This document shows positions 16,210 to 25,445 of a stretch of DNA of 64,000 nt, piece by piece (positions within the stretch are counted from its first letter, which is position 1; each line of letters opens with the position of its first letter). Origin of the DNA: Roseiarcus sp963732155 (GTDB lineage Bacteria > Pseudomonadota > Alphaproteobacteria > Rhizobiales > Beijerinckiaceae); the NCBI GenBank assembly GCA_963732155.1, contig CAVSYB010000017.1, forward strand, positions 124,001 to 188,000, given 5' to 3'. The translations under genes were made by a program, and so were the position numbers. The notes beneath the pieces were generated by a model that was not told the origin of the DNA, made no database searches, and saw only the letters and a list, made by a program, of their open reading frames with translations.

Positions 16210-18030
16210 ATGCTGGATCGTTCGACGACGCCCATCGCGGTCGCGGCCAGCGCCGCGGGTTCGCTCCCCCGCCGCCGGGCGCTATTCGCCGCATTGGCCG
16301 TCGTCACAATGACCGGGATCCTGTGGCTTGCCGCCCTGGCGGTTCCGCCGCGCGGCGCCGGCGCTATCATCTTCCTTGCGCTTTTCGCCGTGACACTGCC
16401 GTGGTCGGTCGTCGGATTCTGGAACGCAAGCATCGGCCTTTTGATCATGCGCGGTTGTCGCGATCCGGTCGCCGCGGTGAATCCGATGGCCGCGCGCGTC
16501 CGGGGGGATGAGCCGCTGACCGCGGCGACCGCCATCCTCGCGTGCATCCGCAACGAGCGCCCGGACACGGTGACCCGGAATCTGCAGCCCCTGCTGGACG
16601 GCTTGACCGCCGCAGGGACCGCTCGACTGTTTCACGTCTATATTCTCAGCGACACCGACGATCCCGACATCATCGCCGCCGAGGAAGCCCGGTTCAGCGC
16701 CTTCGCCGCAAGATGGCGGGGGACGGTTCCCGTGACCTACCGGCGGCGGGCGCTGAATACGGCTTACAAAGCCGGCAATATCCGCGACTTCTGCGATCGA
16801 TGGGGCGTCCGCCACGAATTCGCGATCGTCCTCGACGCCGACAGCTTCATGCCCGCCGAGGCGGCGCTCCGGCTCCTGCGCATCATGCAGGCGAACCCGA
16901 CGCTCGGCATCCTTCAGACTCTGGTCATCGGATTGCCTTCGGTCAGCGGATTCGCGCGCCTGTTCCAATTCGGCATGCGGCTCGGCATGCGTTCCTACAC
17001 GCTGGGCGCCGCCTGGTGGCAAGGCGATTGCGGGCCGTACTGGGGGCACAACGCCATTCTGCGTCTCGCGCCTTTCATCGCACATTGCCGCCTGCCGTCG
17101 TTGCCGCGGGGGGGTCCGCTTGGCGGCGATGTCCTCAGCCACGATCAGGTCGAGGCGGCGCTGATGCGCCGGGCCGGCTACGAGGTCAGGGTGCTGCCGC
17201 TCGAGGGAATCAGCTGGGAGGAGAACCCGCCGACGCTGCTGGAGTTCATCCGCCGCGATCTGCGCTGGTGTCAGGGCAACATGCAATATTGGCGGCTGCT
17301 GACGTTGCCCGGTCTGAAACCGGTCAGCCGCTTCCAGCTCGTGTTTGCCATCCTGATGTATCTCGGCTCGCCCGCCTGGATGGCGATGGTGGCGATCGGC
17401 ACGATCGCCATCGCTGCCGCCGATACGCCGTCCGCGCCGATGTTCCAGATCAGGTCAGGGGCGGGAGCCGCGCTGTTCGCGATCATGATGCTGATGATCT
17501 TCGCCCCGAAGATAGCGAGCGTCCTCGATGTGCTGATGCGGCGGCCGGCGCGCCCGTCCTATGGCGGCGGCGCGCAATTTATTCTGAACGTCGCGAGCGA
17601 GACGCTGTTCTCATTCCTGCTGTCGCCGATCATGGCGCTGACCCATACCGTCTTTCTGTTCCGCCTGTGCGTTCTGCGGCGAGGCGGCGCCTGGGACAGC
17701 CAGCGGCGCGAAACCCACACGGTTCGGTGGCCTGTCGCGTGGGCGAGGCTTTGGCCGCATACGCTGACCGGCCTGACGATAATCGCCGTGGTCGTCGCAA
17801 GGACGCCGAGCCAGTTCGGCTATGCGCTGATGGTCGCCGCGGGGCTGGCGCTGTCCGCGCCCTTCGCCGTGGCGACGTCGTGGCCGCCGGCGGGGAGGCT
17901 GCTCGCGCGGATCGGCGTTGGCCGCATCCCCGAAGAGGTCGCGCCGCCGATCGCGCTGCTTGCGTTGCGGCTGCCGGCGATCGAAGCCAGCGCGCCGGCG
18001 CCGCGGCGGCAACCCGAGGGCGCGCGGTGA
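16210..18030 (+). CDS. opgH: Periplasmic glucan glucosyltransferase, OpgH/MdoH-like
   Basis: 606 residues. N-terminal transmembrane segments are followed by a GT2 catalytic domain with DTDDPD, the DADS metal motif, GDCGPYWGHNAI, the acceptor-base region LSHDQVEAALMRRAGYEV and the QxxRW-type motif RRDLRWCQGNMQYW. Several C-terminal transmembrane helices follow. This is the pattern of OpgH, which polymerises beta-1,2-linked glucan from UDP-glucose across the inner membrane into the periplasm. The length is shorter than enterobacterial OpgH (~850), as in many alphaproteobacterial homologues. No opgG lies nearby; instead the gene is translationally coupled (GTGA) to a Tat-exported beta-helix protein. 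Confidence 0.85.
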   Translation: MLDRSTTPIAVAASAAGSLPRRRALFAALAVVTMTGILWLAALAVPPRGAGAIIFLALFAVTLPWSVVGFWNASIGLLIMRGCRDPVAAVNPMAARVRGDEPLTAATAILACIRNERPDTVTRNLQPLLDGLTAAGTARLFHVYILSDTDDPDIIAAEEARFSAFAARWRGTVPVTYRRRALNTAYKAGNIRDFCDRWGVRHEFAIVLDADSFMPAEAALRLLRIMQANPTLGILQTLVIGLPSVSGFARLFQFGMRLGMRSYTLGAAWWQGDCGPYWGHNAILRLAPFIAHCRLPSLPRGGPLGGDVLSHDQVEAALMRRAGYEVRVLPLEGISWEENPPTLLEFIRRDLRWCQGNMQYWRLLTLPGLKPVSRFQLVFAILMYLGSPAWMAMVAIGTIAIAAADTPSAPMFQIRSGAGAALFAIMMLMIFAPKIASVLDVLMRRPARPSYGGGAQFILNVASETLFSFLLSPIMALTHTVFLFRLCVLRRGGAWDSQRRETHTVRWPVAWARLWPHTLTGLTIIAVVVARTPSQFGYALMVAAGLALSAPFAVATSWPPAGRLLARIGVGRIPEEVAPPIALLALRLPAIEASAPAPRRQPEGAR

Positions 18031-19316
18031 TCGACCGACGCAGGTTCATCGCCGCCGCGCTCCTGGCGCCCGCCGCGTGGGGGACGCCATGGGCGGCGGC
18101 GCAGACGATCGTCGACGCCGCTCCGTCGCTCCAGCGCGCCATCGATCGAGCGCAGCGGGTCGGCGGGGTCGTCGCGATACCGTCAGGGGCGAGCCATGTT
18201 TCGCGTCTCAAAATCACCGGCGACTTGCGGCTGGTCGGCGCGGGACAGGGCTGCCGACTAATCGGAATCGGACCCGGCCCGATGCTGATGATCGAACGCA
18301 CCGATAGCGTGGCGATTGAAAACGTCGCCTTCGACGGCGCGGGCCGAACGCCCGGCGGCGAAGCCGGCCTCATCGAGGCGCGAGACATCGCCGATCTGCG
18401 TTTGGTCGATTGCGCCATCGAGCATGCCTCTGGCTACGGCCTGAGGGCCGAGCGCTGCGGGGGACGCATCGCGACGTCGCGGTTCGGCGATCTCTCGGAA
18501 ACGGCGATATTCAGTCTTGACGCCACGGGGCTGTCGATCAGGGACAATCGCATCGAAGATTGCGGCGCCAACGGGATACAGGTCTGGCGTTCGACGCCCG
18601 GCGAGGACGGCGCGATCATCCAGGGCAATCGCATCGAGCGCGTGCGCGCCGACCGCGGCGGCGACGGCCCTTACGGAAACGCCATCAACGTTTTTCGCGC
18701 CGGCGGCGTCACCTGCGCGAACAATATCATCCGCGGCGCCGCCTTCTCCGCCATTCGCTACAATTCCAGCTCCGACGCCGTGATCAGCGCCAACAACTGC
18801 ATCGACATCGGCGAAACCGCCATCTATGTCGAATTCGGCTTTCAGGGCGCGATCGTTTCGTCAAACGTGGTCGACGGCGCCTCGACAGGCGTCTCGGTCA
18901 CCAATTTCGATCGGGGCGGCCGGCTGGCGGCGGTCACCGGCAACGTCGTCCGCAATGTCGTCAGGCGGCTGCCGCAGGGAGGGGACCCGTTCGGCGTCGG
19001 CATCCACGTCGAGGCCGATACGGTGGTCAGCGGCAATGCGGTCGACAACGCCAATTTCGTCGGATTGAAGATCGGCTATGGCGTCGGCTTGCGCGAAGTG
19101 ATTGCGACCGCCAACGTGCTCGGCGATTGCGGCTACGGGATCGCGGTGTCCGTCGCGCCCGGCGCGGGCGGCGCGACCATTCGCGACAACCGCATCGCGC
19201 GCGCTCGCCTCGGCGCCATTGTCGGCATGGCGTGGGACGCGGTCGTCTCGGCCGATCTCGTCGCGGAGGCGGCGAAATATCCGCTTCTTTCGATCTCCGG
19301 GAATGAAGTGCGATGA
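18027..19316 (+). CDS. Tat-exported right-handed beta-helix repeat protein (TIGR03808-like)
   Basis: 429 residues starting at a GTG that overlaps the opgH-like stop. The N-terminus IDRRRFIAAALLAPAAWG is a twin-arginine signal, cleaved near AAAQ. The rest is a parallel beta-helix with many short N-rich turns of the type xNxIxxxxxxGI, resembling the uncharacterised TIGR03808 family of alphaproteobacteria. It is predicted to be periplasmic. Beta-helices commonly bind or cut polysaccharides, and coupling to a glucan synthase suggests action on the periplasmic glucan, but no catalytic residues can be assigned. Confidence 0.8.
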   Translation: MIDRRRFIAAALLAPAAWGTPWAAAQTIVDAAPSLQRAIDRAQRVGGVVAIPSGASHVSRLKITGDLRLVGAGQGCRLIGIGPGPMLMIERTDSVAIENVAFDGAGRTPGGEAGLIEARDIADLRLVDCAIEHASGYGLRAERCGGRIATSRFGDLSETAIFSLDATGLSIRDNRIEDCGANGIQVWRSTPGEDGAIIQGNRIERVRADRGGDGPYGNAINVFRAGGVTCANNIIRGAAFSAIRYNSSSDAVISANNCIDIGETAIYVEFGFQGAIVSSNVVDGASTGVSVTNFDRGGRLAAVTGNVVRNVVRRLPQGGDPFGVGIHVEADTVVSGNAVDNANFVGLKIGYGVGLREVIATANVLGDCGYGIAVSVAPGAGGATIRDNRIARARLGAIVGMAWDAVVSADLVAEAAKYPLLSISGNEVR

Positions 19317-19386
19317 TAGGTCGTTCGCTGCACTCGCCGCCCGCTGCGATATCAACAGGGCCTGGCGCTTCCGCTCCGGCGCTGTT

Positions 19387-20364
19387 TCAACCAAGAACGT
19401 AGGCCCGGCTCGCTTCGGGGTCGTCGGTGGAATATCCGACCGCCTTCAGTTCCCCCCAGACCGCATCGGGGATCGGAAAGCGCAGCCATTCCAGCGTCTC
19501 GTGAACGCGCTCAGGTTTGCTGACGCCGCAAATGGTCGAGGTTATTCGCGCGTCCCGCATCGAAAACTGCAACGCCGCGGCGCCTGGCGGCACGCCATGT
19601 CGGGCGCAGATCGCCTCGATGCGCCGGACCGGGTCCAGCATTTCGGACGAGGCCTCCTGATAGACATAGCGGGTATAGGCGTTCGAGCCTTTCGCCAGCA
19701 CGCCCCCGGCGTAAGGCGCCGCGTTGAGGATGGCGACGCCCCTTCGTTGGGCCCAATCGATCATCGGCTCGGCGTTCCGATTGACGAGCGTAAAGCGGTT
19801 GTGCGTGATCAGCGCGTCAAAGTCGAAATCGCGCAGAATGGGCGTCATGACCTCGATCGGTCCCGCCGCAAGACCAACCGCCCGGGCCAGACCCTCCTCC
19901 TTGATCCGGAACAGTTCCCTGATCGCGCCGTTCGGCCCGGTGATCTCGGCAAGAGAATCGGCATGCTCGGGATCGTGCAAATGAAGCAGATCGATCTTGT
20001 CGACTCCGAGCGCCGCCAGACTTTGTTCGAGCGATCGTCGGGCTTGCGAGGCGTCAAAACGGTTGGTGTTCGGGTCGCGGTCGAGCTTGGTTGAAAGAAC
20101 AAAGTCCTTGGGAGGGCCGCCCCTCTCGCGGATGACCGCGCCGATTCGTTCCTCGCTGCGTCCAAAGCCGTAAATTCGCGCGGTGTCCAGGAAGTTGACC
20201 GGGCTGTCGAAAATTGCCCTGACAGTGGCTTTGGCGCGCGCCTCGTCGACGCCATAGCCATAGGTGTCGGGCATATCTCCGAGCCCGGACGCTCCGAAGC
20301 AGACTTTTGAGACCGAGAGGGCGGTCTTGCCCAATTTGACCAACTCAACGCCCAACTTGGTCAT
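19387..20364 (-). CDS. Aldo/keto reductase (aldose/fucose 1-dehydrogenase-like)
   Basis: 325-residue AKR barrel with Asp/Tyr in FLDTARIYGFGRSEERIG (about residues 57-74), Lys in VLSTKLDRD (about 93) and His in LLHLHDPEH (about 130). The GxGxSE pattern and length resemble D-threo-aldose or L-fucose 1-dehydrogenases, which oxidise an aldose to its lactone with NAD(P). It is a single gene on the minus strand, divergent from the DUF3095 gene across a 153-bp gap and convergent with the beta-helix gene. Family is confident, substrate uncertain. Confidence 0.85.
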   Translation of the reverse strand: MTKLGVELVKLGKTALSVSKVCFGASGLGDMPDTYGYGVDEARAKATVRAIFDSPVNFLDTARIYGFGRSEERIGAVIRERGGPPKDFVLSTKLDRDPNTNRFDASQARRSLEQSLAALGVDKIDLLHLHDPEHADSLAEITGPNGAIRELFRIKEEGLARAVGLAAGPIEVMTPILRDFDFDALITHNRFTLVNRNAEPMIDWAQRRGVAILNAAPYAGGVLAKGSNAYTRYVYQEASSEMLDPVRRIEAICARHGVPPGAAALQFSMRDARITSTICGVSKPERVHETLEWLRFPIPDAVWGELKAVGYSTDDPEASRAYVLG

Positions 20365-20517
20365 GGATTTACCCCGATTGGCTTTCGACGGATTATCAAC
20401 GCTACAACAAACTCCCGATCCAGGCGACGATCGCGCCGGCCGGGCGCCATCGCCTTCTCGCCCGTTGAGTCACGGCGCCGGCGGCGAGGGCCTGTATGCC
20501 GGAGTTTGGGGGGCGCG

Positions 20518-21657
20518 ATGACGAACGACGACAAGGACTTTTACGCGGCGACTCCGGTCTTCGACAATTTTGCCGACGCCGTGAAGCAATCGAGCTATCG
20601 CTCGCTGCCGGAAGACTGGGTGGTCGGCTTTTCCGACGTCGTCGGATCGACCAAGGCGATCGCGCAAGGGCGCTACAAGGCGGTGAACATGGTGGGGGCG
20701 GGCGTCGTCGCCGGCGTCGCCAATGCGTTGGCGCGGCGGCCCTTCCCTTATGTCTTCGGCGGCGACGGGGCGAGTTTCGCCGTCAGCGCGGCCGATGCGC
20801 CCCTCGCCGCCGAGGCGCTGAAGGCGATGGCCGTGTTCGCCCGCGAAGAACTGCAAATCGAGCTCCGCGTCGCGATGATTCCCGTCGCGGGCATCAGGGC
20901 CGCCGGACGCGACGTCCGCGTCGCGCGTTACGCGGCTTCGCCGCATTGCGCCTACGCCATGTTCACCGGCGGCGGCCTTGCGTGGTTCGAAGCCGAGGCG
21001 AAGCGCGGCTCCTACGCGCTGGATCCCGGCGCGCCGGGCGCTCGCCCGGACCTCTCCGGCCTCTCCTGCCGCTGGACGATCGCGCCCGCGGCGCATGGCG
21101 TCATCCTGTCGGTGATTGTCGTGCCGCGGGGCGATGATCCGCGATTCGGCCCTCTCGTTGAGGAAATCGTCCAGATGGCGCTGGGCGCCGCGGACGGCGG
21201 CCGGCCGATCACGCTGGCGAGCCTGGGCGCGGGGTGGCCCGGCCAGGCGATCGCGCTGGAGGCCGCGGCGGCGGCGTCTCCCGGCCGCTCGCGTACGAAG
21301 CTCCGCCTCGCCGCCGCCGTCAAATTCCTGCTCGGCGTCGTTTTTCACACGTTCAAACTGAAAGTGGGGAGTTTCGACGCCAGCGCCTACGCCAGCGACG
21401 TCGCCGCGAACGCCGATTTTCGCAAGTTCGACGACGGCCTGCGAATGACGCTCGATTGCTCGCCGGAATTCGCCGACGCCCTCGAAGCGCGTCTGCGCGC
21501 GGCGGACGAAATCGCCGCCTGTGGCGCTTTTCGTCAGGGCAGCGCGCTGTTGACGTGCTTCGTGCCGTCGATCACCGATCGCGGTCATGTGCATTTCGTC
21601 GACGGCGCGGACGGCGGCTACACCATGGCGGCGAAGGCGATGAAGGCGGCTCGCTAG
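20518..21657 (+). CDS. DUF3095 protein with class III nucleotide cyclase-like metal motifs
   Basis: 379 residues. The N-terminal third reads like a class III cyclase: FSDVVGST places Asp40 where cyclases carry the first metal Asp, and FGGDGASF places Asp83 at the second. Their 43-residue spacing is close to the ~44 of true cyclases. The rest (for example ARYAASPHCAYAMFTGGGLA) matches my memory of the uncharacterised DUF3095 family. No signal peptide or membrane span. Start ATG 20518 follows a GGGGGG-rich ribosome site. I cannot see the base-specifying or transition-state residues with certainty, so cyclase activity is inference. Downstream lie lipid-modification genes, an HD phosphodiesterase-like gene and two transmembrane effector-like genes. 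Confidence 0.75.
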   Translation: MTNDDKDFYAATPVFDNFADAVKQSSYRSLPEDWVVGFSDVVGSTKAIAQGRYKAVNMVGAGVVAGVANALARRPFPYVFGGDGASFAVSAADAPLAAEALKAMAVFAREELQIELRVAMIPVAGIRAAGRDVRVARYAASPHCAYAMFTGGGLAWFEAEAKRGSYALDPGAPGARPDLSGLSCRWTIAPAAHGVILSVIVVPRGDDPRFGPLVEEIVQMALGAADGGRPITLASLGAGWPGQAIALEAAAAASPGRSRTKLRLAAAVKFLLGVVFHTFKLKVGSFDASAYASDVAANADFRKFDDGLRMTLDCSPEFADALEARLRAADEIAACGAFRQGSALLTCFVPSITDRGHVHFVDGADGGYTMAAKAMKAAR

Positions 21658-21887
21658 GATCGCGGACCGCCTTTCTCCTGCTCGCCGACAAGGCCCTGCC
21701 GGTCAGCCATCAGCGCTGCCCGGGCGCCCATCGAATCGTATGGACTGAAGGCGACGGGGATAGAATCAGGCGAATCAAAAAAATCGGGAGACTTTTCTTA
21801 TCCGAAGCGCTTTTGGCGCCGTATCAGCCGGAGGGAGCCTCCATCCATTCGCCCCCGTCGCGGCGGCATGCTCCTTGGGGACGCGCG

Positions 21888-23255
21888 ATGTTCGTTGACG
21901 CCTGCACGCCTTGGGGAACCGGCGGCCGCCTGAAGATCGCGGTGGTCGGAGCGGGCATATCAGGCCTTTCCGCGGCCTGGCTGCTCAGCCGAAGGCATGA
22001 AGTGACGGTGTTCGAGGCGGAGGGCCGGCCGGGCGGCCACAGCCACACCGTCGAAAGCCCGTCCCCGACGGGGCCGACGCCCGTCGACACCGGCTTCATC
22101 GTTTACAACGAGGCGACCTATCCCAACCTGAAGGCGCTGTTCGCGCATTTGGGGACGCCGAGCAGGCCATCGGAAATGTCTTTTGCGGTTTCCATTGGCG
22201 CTGGCGATCTCGAATATTCCGGCGCCGGCGTCGCCGGTCTGTTCGCCCAGAGAGGCAATGTCGTCAAACTCAAATTCTGGTCGATGCTGCGCGACATCAT
22301 GCGCTTCTACCGCGACGCCCCGCGCGAGATCGCCGGGATTGGCCTGGCGACGCTTGGCGAGTATCTCGAATCGCGCCGCTACGGCGAGGCCTTTCGGCAG
22401 GATCATCTCTACCCGCTGGCCGCCGCCGTCTGGTCGCTTCCGGCCAGCAAGGTCGCGGACTACCCGGCCGCCGCCTTCGTCGGCTTCTGCCGGAATCACG
22501 GTCTTTTGCAGGTCGGCGGCCGGCCGATCTGGCGCACCGTCGACGGCGGCGCGCGGGTCTATGTCGAGGCGCTTTGCGCGCCCGTCCGGGACAGGTGGCG
22601 CCTCGGCGCGTGCGTGCGCGCCGTGCGGCGCGATTCCGGAGGCGTCTTCCTGCATTGCGAAAAGGGCGGCGAAGAGAGATTCGACCGGGTCGTGATCGGC
22701 GCCCATGCGGATCAGGCGCTGGCGATGCTCGTCGACCCGACGCCGCAGGAGAGAAGAATTCTCGGCGCCTTCCGCTACAGCCGCAACGAGGCGGTGCTGC
22801 ATCAGGATCCCTCGCTGATGCCCCGCCGGCGCAAGGTCTGGTCGAGCTGGAACTATATGGCCGATCGCCGGGAGTCTTCGGCGCCGGTCTCGGTCACCTA
22901 CTGGATGAATCGCCTTCAACACATTCCCGAAGCGACGCCACGCTTCGTCACGCTCAATCCGATCGTCGAGCCGCGCGCCGATCTTGTGATCCACAGACAG
23001 GTCTGCGAACATCCGATCTTCGATCGCGAGGCGATCCGCGCGCAGGACGAACTCTGGTCGTTGCAGGGCGGTCGCGGCGTCTGGTTCTGCGGCGCCTATT
23101 TCGGCGCCGGCTTCCATGAAGACGGTCTGCAGGCGGGTCTCGCCGTCGCGGAGGCGATCGGCGGCGTCCGGCGCCCGTGGCGCGTCAGCGAAGAATCCGG
23201 TCGTATCAGGATCGGCGCGCCGGCTGCGGCGCAAACGAGGGGAGCGCTTGCCTGA
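21888..23255 (+). CDS. FAD-dependent amine-oxidase-type oxidoreductase
   Basis: 455 residues. The N-terminal dinucleotide fold IAVVGAGISGLSAAWLLS (about residues 15-32), then FEAEGRPGGHSHTVE and VDTGFIVYNEATYPNL, define the amine-oxidase-like flavoprotein family. The C-terminus GVWFCGAYFGAGFHEDGLQ is the usual FAD-closing motif. Such proteins are conserved beside DUF1365 and cyclopropane-synthase-like genes, as here, and at least some act on membrane fatty acids (furan fatty acid pathway genes of Rhodobacter are of this general type). The stop overlaps the next start by one base (TGATG). Substrate not proven. Confidence 0.85.
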   Translation: MFVDACTPWGTGGRLKIAVVGAGISGLSAAWLLSRRHEVTVFEAEGRPGGHSHTVESPSPTGPTPVDTGFIVYNEATYPNLKALFAHLGTPSRPSEMSFAVSIGAGDLEYSGAGVAGLFAQRGNVVKLKFWSMLRDIMRFYRDAPREIAGIGLATLGEYLESRRYGEAFRQDHLYPLAAAVWSLPASKVADYPAAAFVGFCRNHGLLQVGGRPIWRTVDGGARVYVEALCAPVRDRWRLGACVRAVRRDSGGVFLHCEKGGEERFDRVVIGAHADQALAMLVDPTPQERRILGAFRYSRNEAVLHQDPSLMPRRRKVWSSWNYMADRRESSAPVSVTYWMNRLQHIPEATPRFVTLNPIVEPRADLVIHRQVCEHPIFDREAIRAQDELWSLQGGRGVWFCGAYFGAGFHEDGLQAGLAVAEAIGGVRRPWRVSEESGRIRIGAPAAAQTRGALA

Positions 23256-24043
23256 TGAGCGGCCTTTTCTCCGGACTTTACGTCGGGGTGGTGACGCATC
23301 GGCGCCTGCGCCCCCGCAAGCATTCGCTGCGCTATCGCACATACGCGCTGCTGCTGGACCTCGATGAATTGGACACGCTCAACCGGCGACTGTATCTGTT
23401 CTCGCATAATTCATTCAACCTGTTCAGTTTTTTTGATCGCGACCACGGCTCCGACGGGGCCGCGTCGCTGCGCGAACAGGTTGAGGGCCATGCCCGCGCG
23501 GCCGGCCTGCAACTGGCGGGCGGCGCGATTCGCCTGCTCACTATGCCGCGCATTCTCGGTTACGCCTTCAACCCGCTCAGCGTCTATTTTTGCCACGGCC
23601 GAAGCGGTGCGCTCGAAGCGATCCTCTATGAGGTCAACAACACCTTCGGACAGCGGCATAGCTACTTCATCCCGGTCGACCCCGGCGATCAAGGCGCCAT
23701 CCGTCAATCCTGCGCCAAGCAACTCTATGTTTCGCCGTTCATGGCGATGGATATGACCTATCAGTTCACGGTGACGCCGCTGGCGCGGGAACTTTCGATC
23801 GCGATCGTCGAGCGCGACGCCAACGGCGTCGTGTTGACCGCCACGCAAGCGCAAAGCCGTGTAGAGCTGACCGACGCGGCGCTGGCGCGGGTCTTCTTCA
23901 GCCATCCTTTGCTGACGCTGAAGGTCATCGCAGGAATCCATATCGAGGCGTTGCTTCTTTGGGCCAAAGGCATGCGCCCGGTTGCGCGGCCGCCGCGGCC
24001 CGACCGGCCCGTGACGCTTGTCGCGCGGCGGAACGGGCAATGA
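23255..24043 (+). CDS. DUF1365 family protein
   Basis: 262 residues with the DUF1365 pattern: YVGVVTHRRLRPRKHSLRYR at the start, MPRILGYAFNPLSVYFCHG (about residues 97-115), VNNTFGQRHSYFIP and KQLYVSPFMAMDMTY. The biochemical role is undefined. The family is almost always encoded between an FAD amine-oxidase-type protein and a cyclopropane-synthase-like methyltransferase, exactly as here, and is presumed to act in acyl-chain modification. The gene overlaps the FAD gene by one base and is followed directly by the methyltransferase gene, so the three form an operon. No signal peptide or clear transmembrane span. Confidence 0.85.
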   Translation: MSGLFSGLYVGVVTHRRLRPRKHSLRYRTYALLLDLDELDTLNRRLYLFSHNSFNLFSFFDRDHGSDGAASLREQVEGHARAAGLQLAGGAIRLLTMPRILGYAFNPLSVYFCHGRSGALEAILYEVNNTFGQRHSYFIPVDPGDQGAIRQSCAKQLYVSPFMAMDMTYQFTVTPLARELSIAIVERDANGVVLTATQAQSRVELTDAALARVFFSHPLLTLKVIAGIHIEALLLWAKGMRPVARPPRPDRPVTLVARRNGQ

Positions 24044-24054
24044 GGAGGTCGGGC

Positions 24055-25317
24055 ATGGCGTCGCCGTTCGTTCCCTCGGAGATCGGGTCGGCTCCGAACA
24101 ACGGCGCGCCCGGCGGACTTTCGCTCATCGCGGCCTTCGCGCTCGAGAAGGTGCTGTCCGTCATCGACGCCGGACGCCTGATCGTCGAGCTGCCTTCGGG
24201 CGCCAGGATCGTGCGCGCGGGCTTGCGCCCCGGCCCCGAAGCCGAGGTCAAGCTCAACAATTGGCGCAGTCTGCGGCGCCTCGCTCTCAAGGGCGATTTG
24301 GGCTTTGCGAGCGCCTATTTGGACAATGACTGGTCGAGCCCCGATCTCACCGCGCTGTTCGAACTCGCCGCGCTCAACGGCGCCCGCTTCATGACGGCCG
24401 TCAGAGGGACGATCCCGTTCAGGCTTGTCAATTGGCTCGTCCATCGCGCCAGACCCAACACGCGGCGCGGCAGCCGGCGCAACATCGAGGCCCATTACGA
24501 CCTCGGCAATGAATTCTATCAGCTCTGGCTCGACGCGAAGATGATCTACTCTTCGGCGATCTTCCGGCCGGCGACGGCGTCGCTCGAGCAGGCGCAAGAC
24601 GCCAAGCTGCAGCGCATCGTCGAGAAGCTGCGGCTCGCCGGCGGCGACAGCGTCCTGGAAATCGGATGCGGATGGGGCGGGTTGGCGGCCAAGATCGCAC
24701 AGGAAGGCGCGGCGCGCGTCACCGGCGTCACGATTTCGCCCGCCCAACTGAAACAGGCCCGCTCGCTCGTTCAGGAGAGGTCGCTCGAGGATCGAGTCGA
24801 GCTGCGCTTGCAGGATTATCGCGATGTTGAGGGACGTTTCGACAGGATCGTCTCGGTCGAAATGATCGAAGCGGTCGGGCGCGACTGCATCCCCAAATAT
24901 TTCGAGACGATTCGCCAACGTCTCAAGCCCGGCGGTCTGTGCGTGTTGCAGGCGATCACGATCGCCGAAGACCGGTTCGCTGACTATTGCCGCAAGCCCG
25001 ATTTTATTCAGCGCTATATCTTTCCCGGCGGCTTTCTGCCCTCGAAGACGCTGATGCGCGAGATGAGCGAACTCGCCGGGCTCACGCTCACCGCCGTCGA
25101 GAATTTCGGCGACAGCTACGCGCTCACTTTGCGAGAATGGCGACGGCGCTTCCTCGACGCATGGCCCGAGATCGAGAAGCTCGGCTTTACGCCGTCGTTC
25201 AAGCGCCTTTGGGAGTACTATCTGTGCTATTGCGAAGCCGGATTTCGCGCCGGCGTGATCGACGTCGGCATCTATTCGCTCGCTCACGCAGGCGACGCGA
25301 GAAGCCTGACGCCGTGA
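24055..25317 (+). CDS. Cyclopropane-fatty-acyl-phospholipid synthase family methyltransferase
   Basis: About 420 residues. The SAM motif is VLEIGCGWGGLAAKIA (about residues 201-216), and family motifs EAHYDLGNEFYQLWLD, MIYSSAIF and QAITIAEDRF are clear. It transfers a methyl or methylene group from SAM to unsaturated acyl chains of membrane phospholipids. Whether the product is a cyclopropane or a methyl branch cannot be told; the preceding FAD oxidoreductase and DUF1365 genes favour a multi-step modification. The ATG at 24055 has GGAGG seven bases before it. An ATG at 24040 overlapping the DUF1365 stop is the alternative. Confidence 0.85.
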   Translation: MASPFVPSEIGSAPNNGAPGGLSLIAAFALEKVLSVIDAGRLIVELPSGARIVRAGLRPGPEAEVKLNNWRSLRRLALKGDLGFASAYLDNDWSSPDLTALFELAALNGARFMTAVRGTIPFRLVNWLVHRARPNTRRGSRRNIEAHYDLGNEFYQLWLDAKMIYSSAIFRPATASLEQAQDAKLQRIVEKLRLAGGDSVLEIGCGWGGLAAKIAQEGAARVTGVTISPAQLKQARSLVQERSLEDRVELRLQDYRDVEGRFDRIVSVEMIEAVGRDCIPKYFETIRQRLKPGGLCVLQAITIAEDRFADYCRKPDFIQRYIFPGGFLPSKTLMREMSELAGLTLTAVENFGDSYALTLREWRRRFLDAWPEIEKLGFTPSFKRLWEYYLCYCEAGFRAGVIDVGIYSLAHAGDARSLTP

Positions 25318-25445
25318 GGGGCGGCGAGGCGCCGCCGCCAGTGGGTCCCGCAGCGTCGCTCCATTCAATGGCGAGCGGCCGAACTTTATGGTACGCTCGA
25401 CCGGGTCCGGCGGGCGGATCTTCTGATTGTCTCCTCCGGGAGCCG

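Noticed and set aside
21658..21887. N-terminal extension of the FAD oxidoreductase from the open frame that begins at 21234
   Set aside because: FAD-binding homology begins just after the ATG at 21888. The upstream part has no motif and overlaps the DUF3095 gene.
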